Shown: positions 46,444 to 59,916 of the stretch, piece by piece
How the letters are laid out: every line of letters starts with the position of its first letter
How positions within the stretch are numbered: position 1 is the stretch's first letter
Assembly: GCA_008360975.2 (NCBI GenBank)
Contig: CM039199.1
Location: forward strand, 4,480,530 to 4,544,529
DNA from: Lichenostomus cassidix
Taxonomy: Eukaryota; Chordata; Aves; Passeriformes; Meliphagidae
Direction of reading: 5' to 3'
DNA length: 64,000 nt
The notes under the pieces: model-generated
What the model saw: the letters and a program-made list of their open reading frames with translations, nothing else
Told to the model about the DNA's origin: nothing
The model's database searches: none
Translations under genes and position numbers: made by a program

Positions 46444-49400
46444 CTGCTCTGGGCTGCTGCCCTGTCCCTCTGTCCCAGCAGCCCTGCAGGTGCAGAGGTG
46501 TCAGTGCCTCCCTGGGGTGTGTGACAGGCTGCTGTGTGGCACAGCTCTGCAGCCAGCAGGAGGATGCCAAGGAGCGATAAGCAGTGCCATCTAGGGTTAG
46601 GCTGGCCCAGGAGCATCTCTGAGTGAGCACTCAGCCCCAGCCCAGCGCTGGAAGGCTGCCAGGGGCACAGTGTGGCATTACTCACAGGGAAATATGGCTC
46701 TCTGCAGATGATAATATGTGTTTGAAAAGTACTGAACAGCACGCCCTGAATCTGAGCAAGAACGTTTAATCCTCATGTTATATCCAAAATAGATACCTGT
46801 GCCAGGGAGACTGCAGGTTGTTTTTGCTGGGTCTGTGACGTTCTGTGAAGTCCTGTGGTGTGTAGGGAGGGGGTGAAGCATTTGGGTTGTTCTTTAGAAC
46901 CACAGGATGTTACCTTCTGGCTGCTGCATGTGGGAGAACTTCTGCTTGAGGACAAGTTACTGAATATATTTGAAGAGGAATAATGTAGTTTGATCATATG
47001 GTTGAGCAGACCTACCTGAGCCAGACAGGCTGCCCAGAAGTCACTGGGTATCCTGTCTGGGGCTGGATGTCACTGCAAACCATATCTTTTTCAGAGGTGG
47101 GATTGGAATTAAACATTCCGTCCTTTCCATGTTTGAAGTTCTGAGCAGCAGAGCCCTCTGACAGCACATTCATGTTTATTCCATATATCTCCATTCCTTA
47201 GGGGCAAAGTCTCCAGAAGACTCAACTCCAGAACTGACCCAGAAGGGAAAAAAAAAATTTGTTTTACAGATTTCTCTGAGGTTTGTGTGTAGCTTTGGGG
47301 GAACTCGTTAAACTTGCCAGCAGATGCTCTCTGGTCTTGTCAGCACCATCCAGAAAGGCTTTGTGGTTTAGGCTTTGGATTGCAGTTTTCCACTAACACC
47401 CACATTATTTTAGGGTAAGGAATTGAAGAAGGTTTCAATGTTGAAGTTCTGTCCTGTCTTCTGTGCCCAAACTGCAGCTCTGGTGCTGCTGGGGACACTT
47501 GAGCACAGCCTTTGCCCAAAGCCAAGGTGACACACACAAAATGCTGCTTTTCTTCGGCAGAGGAAAACTTTTTTCAGCAGAAGAAAACTGCTTTTCTTCA
47601 TCCTTCTTCAGGCAAACTTAGGTTTCAGGCAACTTTCTTCAGGCAGGCTCAGGTTTGCATTAATTTTCAGCAATGTTTAAGTTCAGATGACTGTAATTTA
47701 CAACAGCAAAATCTTACTTCAGTGGACAGAAATAACTTCCCAAAATGCTGAGGAGTCTGTGTCACCTTCTGTTGGCAAATTATAGCAGGATGTACAATGG
47801 TCTGTGGGTTTTATTTATTTCTGCAGCTGGGGGGTTTTCCTGGGTGGAAAACCCTGAGTGTGGTGAAGGAATATAGTGAATTTATGTGAGGAGAGGGGCA
47901 GGAGGAATGGAGCCACAGCTGGGCAGAGCAGCCTGTGCTCAGCAGTTCTTGTGAATTCTGTGGGCTTGAAGGGCCTCTTCTGACCCATGGAGCCAACCTT
48001 TGTTCAGCTTTCAGTTCGTCTTGAAAATTACTCATTTTCCAAGGAATTTACTTGCCCTTTGGCTGTGTGCTTTAGCCAGGGGGGTTGACAGTGAGCTCAA
48101 TAAAAGGGAGTTATTTTGGAGATGCCCTCCACCCCACCCCAGAGCAGCAAGCGTGGTTTGCCTTGGCATTCCACATCCCTGCTGCTTCCTGTTGGAATTT
48201 CTCTATTTGCTAGCTTCAGGCTTGCTGATTACCTTATTAATTCAATTTTTTTTAACCCTTCATTTTTTTCCTCTGAGAAGAACTGGTATAAACTTCTTCA
48301 GCATGTTCTTTCTTGGCTCTCCTGATCAAATGACTAAAGGCTGGAGTGGGAAGAATGCCTGGCCTTCAAGTCTGTGATCTGCTGATTCATAGATAAATAT
48401 CCTATAAAATACATAGTTGAGCTGCTCTAAGTTTAGGGCTGAATATTCTTTCATTATCTGTTTGGGAAAGCAGCCACAGCTTGACTCAGACTTTCCAGTT
48501 CTGTATGTCTTGGTTGCACTATGATTAAGTTCATCAGCCTGACTTAAAGTGAAGTCCTGGTTATTCCTCCTGTGTGTTAAACTCATTTCTTACACTGTTT
48601 GGAGAGCCAGGTGAGCCAGCCTTGATACCTCCCTCAAATAGAAATATTTGTGATCCTGGAGCTTTTGAAATTCATCCTTGCATTGGCCCAATTAAATAAA
48701 TAAGGCCTGGATTTAAAGTATTAAAAATAAATCTCCAAGACAGCTCGTGTTCATCAAATTATTTAGGAAAATGGGCAGAGGAAAGCCCAAAAGCTCTTTT
48801 TCCCCTCTTTTTTTCCCCTGCCCCCAAAAGGGAAGTTCAGAGAGGAACTGGTCTGTGTAAGTGCTTAGTTTTCTGTGGTGAAGAAAATAAATGTTTTTGT
48901 AGAATTTACACTTGTGGGGAAAGAGAGAAAAGAGAATAATGAAGATGAGTGCTGAACACAGTGGTTCATAGTCCCTGCTTGGTTTTCTGTGGAAAAAAAA
49001 TTAATATGTAGCAAAATAAATTATGTACAGTCTGAGAAGCACTTGTTTTCTTTCTTGATCTTGTTAAAGCATTTCTTAACACAATGGCTTTTTTTCTCAA
49101 GTATTAGCATTAATTACTGAAAATGTTAATAGGTTTTGTGGATTGTACAAGTGGGAAGACTAGCAACAACCTGATATTTCAAAAGAAAATAATATTCCAT
49201 CCTCTAGATTCAAAGATAATTCAGGAAAGTAATAAAAGCTTGTGAAATCATATAGAAGAAAGCTTTATGTCACTTCACTCCTTCATCAGATAGAAAGCAA
49301 ATACCTCATCTCATTGGCCAAAACTGTGTGTGTTGGAAGTTAAATGACCCTGTAATTTTTTGTATTTTGCAAGTCCCTGATTTTCATACATTTCAGTGGT

Positions 49401-50799
49401 CTCTTCCCTCCCCTCCTGGAGCAGAAATCCTACACCCTGCAGGTCTCGGGGCATTCTGGCACTCAGGGCTGCTCCTTCCTGCAGTCAGCATGCAGCAACC
49501 ATCACTCTGTAAATCACACACTGCAGGGCTTCATTAAAAATTTGGAGAACCATCTTATGACTGGGCTGATGATCTCATTTTAGCCATACATGGTACTTAT
49601 TAAATAAATACCTTTGAAGCATAGGAAACCGTCTGGGAACCGACTTGTGTTTCTTCCTCTGCTCTGTTATCTTAATTTGATTGGTAGGACAGAAGTCCTG
49701 AAAATACTTTCTAAGGGAAATATACATTGGAAATAAAGCAGTGCTATTCTTAGCTCTCTTTGCAAACTTCCTACTTATTTTCTTTTTTTTTTTCCTTTTG
49801 TGCCTTTGCTGTTCTTCAGGTGCTTTAACTTTGTATTTACCCTGATTTCCCCCGAGGGGAGGATTGGGTGAAGTCCTGAGCACGTTTCAGACCTGACTCC
49901 AAGGCAACAGGAGGTTTTCCAAGAACTAATTCTGGCTGTTTCTATGAGAATCCTTGTCAGCACATTTTTTTGCTGTAATGAAATGGTGAATAAACCTGAG
50001 TATTTTTGGTAGCAGTGGTACACCACACCTTTATGGAGGCTGTCCTTTGGGGATGTGTGTGCTTGGAGACTGGGGAACTGTGCATCTTTTGCATGTTTGT
50101 GATTTATGAGGAAGGGTTTATGTGGAAGCTCTTGGGAGTGATTTCTTGCTATGTCACCAGAAAAAATCCTCAGCCTCTCTCTCACCTTCTGTGGTTAATA
50201 ACTGGCTAGCTGGAGCTCAGAGCTGTGACTGAGGGCATCATCTCCTCTGATTTGGGCTCCTCTGGAGGCAGCCAAAGGAAAGATCCTAACACTGGCTGGG
50301 AGGAATGTCCCAATGTGACAAGGGACTGTCACCCACTCTGTGTGTGTCCTGGCAGAGCACTGGGGCTCCCCACAGATGGAGTTCCCCCATCATGATCTCT
50401 CAGTGCTGTACCACCTTGGCAGTGAAAATGCCCCTTCTGAGCATCCCAAAAAATTGTTTTGGCTGTTGCTCCTTAACTCAAACCCTCCCAATTTAGATTG
50501 TGTCACTCTTTGCTTGCAGCATGCAATGAGCTCTTAATTGCCAGGCCTTGTAGAAGACTCCTGTGTTAGGATGGTCAGTAAATGCTTTTCAAGAGGATGG
50601 AGCTGCTCATCTGAGCCTTAATTTTCACATATTGCTGTTGTTACCTCTGCAAAGCCAACCTCTGTGTTTGACAGAGGGAGCAGCAGCTGGAAAACTCCTG
50701 ATGAAGAGAAGGAGGAACCAACCAGCCAGCATTTATCCCAGCATTTCTGCACATTGTGCTCTGGACTTCCCAAATTGGATTGAACGTTTTGATTGAAAA
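46444..50799. other. CUX1 intron 1, no gene seen
   Basis: Ordinary intron. A degenerate pyrimidine-rich repeat at 47544-47660 contains CTGCTTTTCTTC twice (47544-47555, 47588-47599), near-copies of GCAGARGAAAACT and repeated TTCAGGCA. No exon or repeat family is recognised elsewhere. Confidence 0.45.
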
Positions 50800-51100
50800 G
50801 ATTGTCAGCACTATGCAAATGAGAGGGAGAAGTGAAAGTGCATCTCGTGCAAGTAATTCCTATGTAGATAATTTGCCATAAAAATTTATATTGCAGTCCT
50901 TAAAACCTTCAGAGATTTATTCTGTCTAGGGAAAGGTGATTTATATGGTATTAAAACACTTTTTATGTTCCAGTCCTTTAGATTTAATGTTTATTGCCTA
51001 TAAAAATGAAATCTTCCTGTGGATATTTAAAAGTTTTGGTACTGTGTGAAATATATATTCAGCTTAGAATCTGAAATGCTTTAGAGATGCAGTAAATAAG
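50800..51100. promoter_or_regulatory. AT-rich block with POU octamer
   Basis: Begins with an exact octamer ATGCAAAT (50813-50820), followed by an isolated CpG and AT-rich words including GATAATTTGCCATAAAAATTTA. Possible POU-factor-responsive element; evidence is the motif alone. Confidence 0.25.
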
Positions 51101-52009
51101 TGATGGAGTGTTACCTCAGGTTCACCAGGCTCAGCAGTCCAGCCTTACTCCAGGGCTGAATCCATTATGTAGGTGCCATTCTGCTTACCTTAGACATATG
51201 GTAAAGCAGAGCATGTAATGACAGAAGTAATGTGTAATTTTGTCATTCTGTTTTGGCTGACTATTTAAGGCGCTTTGTATATTTGGGTTTTTTTTGACTG
51301 ATGTGTGTAGTCAGTATTAAAATGCAGCAGTAGCTTTATTCCTCACCCACAAAGGGCTGGATGAAAGCACAAGATTAGGGCACACTGCAGGAGTGTCAGA
51401 AGGAGGAAAGGCATTTTGCATCATTTCTCTAAATATCCTCTAGTTGTGGTGACAGGGAAGCAGGGCAGGGCTGCTGCAGTCCCTGTGGATAGATGGGCAA
51501 GGTGGAGTCTATTTCTCATCTAATTGTTGGTGATTTTTGCTATCCCTGGTGCTGTTTGGGCAGAGATACAGAAGGAACTGTACTGCTTTGAAAGCACAAT
51601 TCCTACCCTCACCATGAATCTCTCTCCCCTTCTATCATGGACAATTTTTTAGAGCAGACTCTATCTGTCTGGAAATGTAAAAGCACAAAGCATGAAGGAT
51701 GGAGCAGCAGATCAAGTGAGGCTCTACACAGAAATAGGAAAGTGTGTGTAGGTGGTTGTTTTGCCTTGTAGCTTGTGGAATGGTGGTGCCCTGAAGAAGG
51801 AACTGAGCTAACACACTTTGCTTCTTCCCAAACACTTCCCAGCCTTTCAGGGTCCATCCCACAGCAAACCTGTGCCAGTTCAGCCCAAAGGAGTGTCCTG
51901 CTGGGTGCTGAGGGAGATCGAGGAAAGGCTGGCAAGTCCTTTGGGGATTTTTCTCTGCAGGTGGATCACTGAAGCACAAAGACCAAAGATTGATTTCCAG
52001 CCACCTAAC
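51101..52009. other. CUX1 intron 1, no gene seen
   Basis: Ordinary intron with overlapping chance frames on both strands; no repeat recognised. Confidence 0.5.
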
Positions 52010-52335
52010 TCACCCACCCCGAGACGCTGCGTGGAGCTGCTTCATCCGCAGGGCTCCATCAACCAGCAGCCACACAGCCCTTCCCAAATGGCTGTTTCCT
52101 AGCAGGAATCTGGCATTCCTGTGGCTGCCTGGCCAGATTCCCCAGGAGCCCCAAGCCCTGGTCCCCGGCGTTCTCACACCTCTGCCTGCTGCAGTGTGGG
52201 AAGAGATGCGATGCAACGGGGATGTCGCAACGCCGGGCAGCCGAGGGGATGGCAGCAGTTCAAGAGGAGCTCTGCTGAAACTCCCCAGGGCTGGAGCTGT
52301 CTGTGCCCTGGCACGTGAGAGCCAAGGGAGCGTTG
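52010..52335. promoter_or_regulatory. Second, weaker intronic CpG cluster
   Basis: About 14 CpGs in about 320 bp by eye, most of them in 52200-52260, in GC-richer sequence. Frames on both strands reflect composition. It might be a hypomethylated enhancer; less convincing than the cluster at 35100. Confidence 0.3.
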
Positions 52336-53721
52336 GAGGAGCAGTCCAAGTCAGGGATGTAAATGCAGCAGCACTTGATGCTGCATGTTGGGCAAAGGTG
52401 TTTTGGTTGGTGTACACAGGCTAAGGCAAGCAGGTGTCCTCAGGTCTGAGAATGAGAATGAGGTCCTCAGCTCTCAGAATGGGACAGACAGCAAAATGTA
52501 CCGAAGAACTGTCAGAATAAAACCTTTGTATAAAAAATACACAGACAGCCAACCTCCCAGCAAAACCTAACACACCCGTCCCATTCATTTTTATTCCGGT
52601 CTGCAGAAGAACTTTGGAAAGGCAGGATCATATTCTAAATGTCTTTTTCCTCAGTGTTGTGAAAGAAGTGCTTACAGAGTTGAGAAATATGATTTAGCTA
52701 AACTTAAGTGAAAAACAATAGTTAAAAAAGTACTCAGGCATTAGCTGGTGGTTGCTGGGCTTGGTTCCCTCACTGTCCAGGTTTCCATCTCTAATGTGAG
52801 GTCACTGCTGCATTCCCGGCTTTCTGCTCCCCTGGTTCTGTGGATGCAGAGAATTTTCTGCAAGGTGTTCTCAGTGATCTGCCTTGGATGCCTGTCCATA
52901 ATGCAAAAATTACCCTCTTATACTTTTTGTATACTGAAATCTGAAAAGCCTAAGTTTTAGGCTCTCTGCTGTTGGAGCAGATGTCTACAGATGTCTTTGT
53001 GTAGAAAAAAATTGTTGTTTTATTTAGATTATCCTTTGTACTTATCACCCAGATACACTGCCAGAACCCAGCTCTGGTGGTCTGATAATTCCATGGTTTT
53101 GTGGAGTTTCATATTTGTTCACTTGCTGCTTCTGCAATAACCTTAGTAGCTACATGTACACCCAGAAATGAGTTTTCTTTTAAATACATATATATTCTTT
53201 AGCTACATCTTTTTTTCTTCTTTTCCTAATCATGAAAGATCTACGCTGAGCAAGAAAGAAAATCAGTTTCAAAGTGAAACCTCTATTGTTTGATATAATG
53301 CGTAGCATGTTGTGTCATCTCAAAAAAGGCATTTTTGGATCAGTTTCATCTTGTCAGGCCTGGGGCTTTGTTAGTGTTCCGTCGGATTTCTCAGCAGAAG
53401 TGTTTGCTGGCATTTGGGTGAGGGTGTCCAACCTCTTGTCTGCATGTATGAAAGCTAAAATTTGGCTTCTCTTCAAGAGTGTCTAGATAAAGGATGGAGA
53501 TCCTAGAGGCAGTGAAGCTGAGAGAGTGGCTCCGAGGTAATGCAGCTATTTATTTGTGGTTTGCTGGAAAAGCACATGGGGGATGGAGGATGGAGCTGTT
53601 CACTAAAAACCTGCAGTTTGCTGCTCTAGGTCACAAAATCCAGTGCTGGTTTGGGGTCAAAAATTGGTGATTCTGATTACATACATAATACAGATAGAAA
53701 ATTATTCATAAGGACTTAGAT
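52336..53721. other. CUX1 intron 1, no gene seen
   Basis: Ordinary AT-leaning intron; no exon or repeat family recognised. Confidence 0.5.
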
Positions 53722-53783
53722 AATCCTAGAATCATAGAGCAGTTGTGTTGGAAAGGACCTTGGAGATCATCTCTTTGGTTTCA
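53722..53783 (-). mobile_element. CR1 LINE 3' end fragment, reverse orientation
   Basis: AGAATCATAGAGCAG, then TTGGAAAGGACCTTGGAGATCATC, split here as TTGGAAAGGACC and TTGGAGATCATC, is the reverse complement of the CR1 3' terminus. Only about 60 bp survive. Confidence 0.8.
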
Positions 53784-54039
53784 GCCACAGCAAAAGAGAG
53801 GAGAGGTTATTTCCATTCCATCAGAAAGTGGTGCTCTTTATTTCATTTATCATGCAGGAGAGATATGTGTGTATTTATATATATATGGACTGAAAATCAC
53901 TATATGACTGAGTGCCTGGCAAAGACACAAATATAAATGATTTCTTGGTAATGAGGCCACTTGTGTCCCTGGTACATCATCTACCTCCCCAAATTGTCGG
54001 GAAGCAAAAATTACTGTATTGTAGATAACTGTATTTGTA
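53784..54039. other. CUX1 intron 1, no gene seen
   Basis: Ordinary intron with a short TG/TA stretch at about 53866-53888. Confidence 0.5.
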
Positions 54040-54330
54040 GTTTCTTTCTGAGCACGGGGAGGGGAATGAAGTAATCTGTTCCATCAGCTTGTAAAACTGA
54101 GCTAATTAACAGACAATCAGCACTGATTGAGACAGCTGCATTCTTTACTGCGGGATTGTAAACACAGAGGCTTCACAGAATTGGTTTTACTGCCCTAAAG
54201 TGCAAGAAATTGAAATTGTATTTGATAGCCAAAATTAAGGACTTTTTAGTGCCAGTGTATCATAGCGAGGTTGACAGTGCCACTGCAGCTAAATCTGTTG
54301 TTTGCATTCCAGGGTGATTTGTTACAGTGA
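54040..54330. promoter_or_regulatory. Candidate conserved intronic enhancer
   Basis: Motif-dense stretch: GCTAATTAAC (homeodomain TAATTA, near 54101), ACAATCAGCACTGATTGA (paired inverted AATCA/TGATT half-sites, near 54113-54130), CAGCTG E-box near 54134, TTGTAAACA forkhead-like word near 54156, and isolated CpGs. Homeobox, E-box and forkhead words together are typical of neural or mesodermal enhancers. Inference from motifs only. Confidence 0.4.
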
Positions 54331-57300
54331 ATCGTGGAGGAATTCTGTAAATTATCACCAAAGTTGGGGGGGTTTTTTTGGTTTAAAAAGTGTTTTAGCT
54401 GTCCTGTCTGCCTTAGCTGTGATCATGGAGAAAACAGATATTGACTGTCCATGGCTTGGTGCTCATCCTGGGAGGGATGTACTGCTTGGAAATGCCAGAT
54501 TTGCAGTGTTTAAAAACTATTTTATGAATGCCTTTCTTCATACATCACTCCTGGAAGGCCTTTAAATAATTCCTGATGTACAGTTTGGGGTATGCTATTA
54601 GAAATGTTGGTTTAAAAACAGTCAGTCCCTGTTAAAAATACAGAAAATAGTCTTTGTGGCTCTGAACCAGCACCATTATTAGCATGAAGCATGTTAGTTT
54701 TTGTTAAATGCAGTTCTGGCTGCTGTCAGCTCCAATCCCAGCCTCCTTGTGACTGTACATCAGCTAATTTTACTTCATGAGTCAATTCTGCTATTTTCCT
54801 TTTCATGTCACAGAAAATGAGCTTAACTAAGTACTGCAATATGTTGTTGGGAAACACCTAGAAAAGGCATTCTGCATTCCACCTCCTCTGCCTCTTGATT
54901 TCAGTGCAGTGTGAAGGGTGGTTGGGATTTATTTATGCTGGACTGTAAGCATCCAGATTAAACACCAAAACATGTAAAAAAAATCTCTGAAAGCCTTCAA
55001 AATCTGGTTTTGTCTTCAACTGTCCAAAATATGTCATGTTTGCTATTGGCATTAAACACCAGATATATATTTCTCATTGTGTGTTGTCATGCCAAACTGA
55101 GTCACTGTTTGGGATTTAGATCAGAAAGGATACTCAAATGCCTAAATGGGACTTTTTCGTAGTAGGAAAAGCCTAAATAAAGAAATTGTTGCTTTCTTGT
55201 TTCCTATTTATATCTATAATTTTTTAGAAAACTTCCACCAATTGCATTCACAGGCAACTTCTCAAAAAAAAAAAAAAAAAAAGCTGTATTTTTTCCCATC
55301 ATGGGAAACTGCCTAAACCTTACAGCAATGCCCAGAAAGTCAACAAACTCAGAGCAAGGGAGGAAACATGTTAGTCAGGAGTCAAGGACCGTTCCCTGGA
55401 AACCCTCTGCCAAATACTCTTCCTGCTCCAATTGTTTATCAAACAGCAATTTCATTTGCCAGTAATTTTCTTCTGATCTCCTTTTTGTTGCTACTGATTT
55501 TTTAGCACAAGTTCCCCATCCAGCTTCCTCCATTCCCCTGCTCTGGGGAGCTGGGAGCAAAGGCCACCAGTGAAGGGAAAAAATCAGAATTTAAATGCTT
55601 CCCTGCATCAGCAGCAAAAAGGGGAGTGAAATTGGGTCTGCCAGAAAGAGCCACTGGGCAGCATTTTCATTATGTATTTTATAGGTTTTCCCTAGTGCAC
55701 ATGCCTGTGGTTAAGGATTTGAAACTTATAACAACAAAAAATTCCAAGTTATGCCTAGCCCCATCTTTCCAAACCATATTTGTCATGGTAGGATAGTTTA
55801 TTCATCCATTATCCCATTTCTGCAATGGGCAAAAACATGAGAAGGGAGCAAAACATGAGGTGATTAGTTCAAGTCCATGGTAATTTTTTCCCATCCCTTA
55901 AGGAATTACTTTGTTGAAATGTGGTTTTAAGAGTATTTTTAGGTTGCTTTTTCAGTGTGTATTTATACTTTTGTTGGTAAATATTTTATATCCCAATGTT
56001 AGGAAGCAGCTGAAGGAGTTTTGAGATTGGAAATCGCATTTGGAGACTGAAGGATTATTGAGTGGCGGCTGGCATGGGCTCAAGGTGGACATGAGTCTGT
56101 CTGTGATGGTTAACCTTGTCAAGAAAAAATAAAAATACAATTAATTACACATTTCATCAAAGAAAAATAGCGAATTTTTGTTCTAGAAGACAGTGCAGTT
56201 AGGAGTTGGGTGAAGCTGACCAAAAGCTGAGCAACGAAATCATTTTCACTTAGAATAAAAACAAAAAAGCTTGAGTTTATTTTTTTTTCCCAAACAGCAA
56301 GTTCCCAGAACTCACACTGCAACAAGCCTGGTGTGTATATATATTATTGATTTATTGGTGGCAACCTGTACAGCAAGTTATAAATCCTGCTCTGTGTTCA
56401 GGACGTGTCTCGCTTACAGCCTGGTCATGCTTCATTTAGCAGCACAGCTTAGGCTGGAGAGGGGAGTAACTCAATCCTTTAAATGCTGGAACAGAGCTTA
56501 AAGAGGTGAACTTGCTGCTATTTAAACCACTCTTTTAAGACTACGTTTTACTTTGATGTGTGGTCAAAAGAATTATTTAATGTAGGTTGTGAATCTGATC
56601 TTCCTTGGAAGGGAGACATCAGCTGGAGGTGTGTTATTGCAGAATGGCAGATAATCCACCTGAGCACAGGGCTGCTGCAGTTGGGCTTCAGACTAATGAC
56701 AAGAGCAGTGCATTCAGCAGTTTGTAGTTATTCAGCAGTTAATTGCCTTTGATTTTGGGTGTTTTTCCAATTTAAGGGCCAAAACTCTTTTTTAAATTGT
56801 CTACCAAAAACGTGGTTTGTGGCTCATGGGTGTTGTGCATCTCCTGGCTGGAAGCTCCTGGTCTGCTGGGATCAGGAATGTGGTTTAGCTGTTGGTTTGT
56901 CCTTCTCCATCCCCTGTCCCCCATATGTGGGGAGGGCTGAGGAGGGGACAGGGGACATTCCTCCTGCCCTGAGCAGCTGGGGATGGGAAGGACAGCCCAG
57001 CCCTGGTGGGATGATCATGCCATGATCTCCTTGGTGTGGTTTTCATGTTCTCTGGGGTCACTTCACCCATGGGTAAGTGGCTGCTGTGGTGTGGTCAGAG
57101 CTTTGGGCAGTCTGGCCTTGTGCTCTGCTCAGCTTTTGATCAACCAGCAAGAGAGGAGGTCCAGCAGATGGACTTTACACTGGGTCTTGCAGCAGTGGTT
57201 TCCTTTGGTTTCCCATAATTTATTTTATTTGGCAGAAGAAGATGCAGTTTGAATCCCCACTGTCCTGTCACTGCCCTGGAAGTCACAAATACTAAGCTGA

Positions 57301-58185
57301 GACATTTTTTTTGTTTCTTTCACGGTGATTAACCAGCGTGTTTGTGATGAACTGAATTTTATCTGTGGCAAGGCAGCACAGAGCAGGAGATCTCAGGGTT
57401 GTATTGTGATTTTATTCCATGGCCAGTGGGTGAGCAGATTGCTCCAAGCCAGAGCAGCACTCACTGCTTCCCACTGTCCCCTTGCTATCCATCCAAAATC
57501 CTACCTTCTGGGAAGCCTCCCTGCAGCAACACTTCAATTAACTCATTACTTTTGGGCTTTTTCTGTTGTAGCTATCGAAGCAACCGGTTTGAACTTTAAT
57601 TTCAAGTGGAAGAGTGTGAAAAGGATGGTGTGGGAAGTGGGGGAAGCTGCAGGCAGGGATGGGAGCCACAGCCTGCTACTCTGGGTGTGCTGTGCTTGCA
57701 AAACGAAGGCAAACACTCACTTTTTAGGGAATTTATGGCCTTTCAGAGTGTGATGAACTGCGATGCAGAATCAAGAGGGTGTTAAGGAGCTGGTGGAGTG
57801 GGTTTGCTGACAGTTCCTCTGGCAGTGTGTAGCTCAGGCTGCGGGGCTTGGGGTGAGGTAATGGAAGTTGGTGGTTTGAGTGTGGAGCTGCTGTGGGAGA
57901 GCAGCTTGGAGAGGGCTGGGAGAGGAGCAGGCTGGAGGTGCAGGGAGTGCTGCTGGGGGCTGGGAAAATCCACCCTCCAGCTGGATTTTAACTCTCCCAG
58001 TGCTCAAGGTGAATGGTGCTGCTGCAGGGATGAGCTGGTAGACCTGGTGGGAACAAAGGGACAAGTGACAGTCTGAGGAACATGAGGAGAGAAGCTTTGG
58101 GGTGAAGATTGAGGGTGCTGTGAGTGAAGGCTGAGCCTCATTTCTAGAGAGAAGTCAGAGCACATCACCCACATGGTGTCACTGT
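54331..58185. other. CUX1 intron 1, no gene seen
   Basis: Ordinary intron. An A19 tract lies at 55264-55282; the sequence before it is AT-rich but no retrocopy is recognised. A second perfect GRHL palindrome AACCGGTT is at 57582-57589. GC-richer patches near 56820-57120 and 57800-58080 give chance frames. Confidence 0.5.
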
Positions 58186-58230
58186 CACCTGCCCCAGGTG
58201 TGCTGTGACCACTGTGACACAGCCCAGGTG
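58186..58230. promoter_or_regulatory. Triple CACCTG/CAGGTG E-box cluster
   Basis: CACCTG (58186-58191) and CAGGTG (58195-58200) face each other across three C bases, with another CAGGTG at 58225-58230. Paired CACCTG words are the preferred form for ZEB and SNAIL repressors. The surrounding GTGTCAC and GTGACAC words also form an inverted repeat. Confidence 0.35.
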
Positions 58231-59916
58231 CTGCTCCTTGGGCCTGGGACTTGGGCAGTCCTTCTGCACTTCAGTCTGGGGAGGATGGAAAGAGAGGACA
58301 TAATGCTGGAAGAAGAAAAACTACCTTTTGAAACAAATAGGCAATGTTTCATTATTTTCTAGTCAGAGAAAAAGCTTGTTCAATACAGACTTTTGGCATT
58401 AAGGTCTTTATAGCTCTGGACAGTCCCCAGTTCCTTGTGTTTTCTGAAAAGCTTTGAATTCAAGGTGTAGAAGAAAAGACAGGAATAACCATCTTGGCTC
58501 TGCCACTGCCAGGCTATTCCCCTCACAGTGCATTTGTTGCTGGTGTCGATATTTTTGGTTTTGATTTTGATATTTTGATTTACTAAATCAATATTTTGAT
58601 TTACTTTTGAAAAGCCAGTGCTACCTTTCCCCTCCTTGCAAGATGCATTGATAGGCTTTGCCTACACTCGTGGCACTGTCTGGTGGTGTTGTGAGCAGAC
58701 AAAGCCACAACAGCCTTTCATTTACATTTTACTTGGGGTTTTTTTAGTTGCCTGCTGATTAAGATAATTTTATTGATGGCACCTCTGTTCTGTGCTCTCT
58801 TTGTTCTCTGCAGTGCCCACCACACTCATTGATTCCCTGTCCCAAAAGCATTGCATAGAGCCCCAAATTTGTCCCAGTTAAAGCTTGTTTAAAAACTTAC
58901 TTGGAGTCAAATTACTTCAGTATGCGGAAATAAAATGTGTTTATTGAAATTTTCTAACTAATTCTGCATGTGAAAGGTGCTGGAATCAGTTTCCCAAGTG
59001 GCAAAATGCTTAAGAAATGTGTTTTAATGCTTGTGGAGTTTTTTGTTGGTTTTTTTTCTCTGTGAGTGTAAATTAGAGGTGTTCTGGTCTTTGTTAGTTG
59101 TTTAGGAGTCACTGTTGAATTTTAAGATGGGATGGTGGTTCCTGAGATGTTGTGCTGAACTCTCTGGTCTTTCCTTTTGCTTGTGATAGAAAGTGGCTTT
59201 ACAGCGAGGCTGAGAATTCTGACAAAGTTTTACCTTTCTAAGCACTTTCAGCTTAGGACTGGGGCTGGCCTTTTACAGACAAAACAAACATTAATAAAAA
59301 TTCCCAGTGTCAGCTCTGTGGTTTCTCCCCCAGTCATAATCTAGAGCTTTATCAGGTGAACAAGCCTCTGTTTTTCCAGAGGAACTCACCAAGCTGGCAA
59401 AGCCGTTTATAATTTCTGAAATATTCCTGAAATACTTATGTAATCAGTAATTGGCTTCTGGGCAGGTGAAAAGGATGGGGATTTGAGATTGAAGGGTGGG
59501 CTGCCTCATGGATCAGTTAGGGAAATGTAAAATTTCCCCAAGACAAGTAGGCTGTGAGTGTGTGGAGTTGTGCCAGACGCTTCTACACTGGTGTCATCCT
59601 GGCACTGGGAAATTCTCCTTTAATAGGAAATTAAAAATTGCAAAAAGTGACATTGAGAGCTTTGATAGATCTGACAAATGCAATCCTGGGAGAGGATGAA
59701 AACAGAAATGAGACTTCTGAAAACTCCTTTCAGTAGCAGATTATCAGTAGACTGGGGAACTGATTGAACTGGTGATAAAGGGAAATACCTTAAATACACA
59801 GAAACAGGATTTCGAGGGAAGTGGTTAATGCTACATTTACTGGTAGAAAATTCCTGATCTACATGAAGTTGTGGTTTGTGTCTGTCCCTGTAACAAGTAA
59901 AATGAAGCTTATGGTG
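58231..59916. other. CUX1 intron 1, no gene seen
   Basis: Ordinary intron apart from the short tandem repeat at 58570-58605 listed separately. Confidence 0.5.
58570..58605. repeat. 21-bp AT-rich tandem duplication
   Basis: ATATTTTGATTTACT occurs at 58570-58584 and 58591-58605; related GATTTTGAT words precede it. Confidence 0.85.

Noticed and set aside
46053..46742. 229-codon reverse-strand frame, longest outside the island
   Set aside because: Built from two tandem repeats and a GC-rich patch; repeated FYTL is a direct translation of the 15-bp repeat.
47920..48000. Possible CR1-like wording (GAATTCTGTGGGCTTGAAGG)
   Set aside because: Lacks the ordered CR1 blocks and terminal octamers found in the three accepted fragments.
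55264..55282. A19 tract as the tail of a retrocopy
   Set aside because: No recognisable gene sequence precedes it, and no target duplication was seen.
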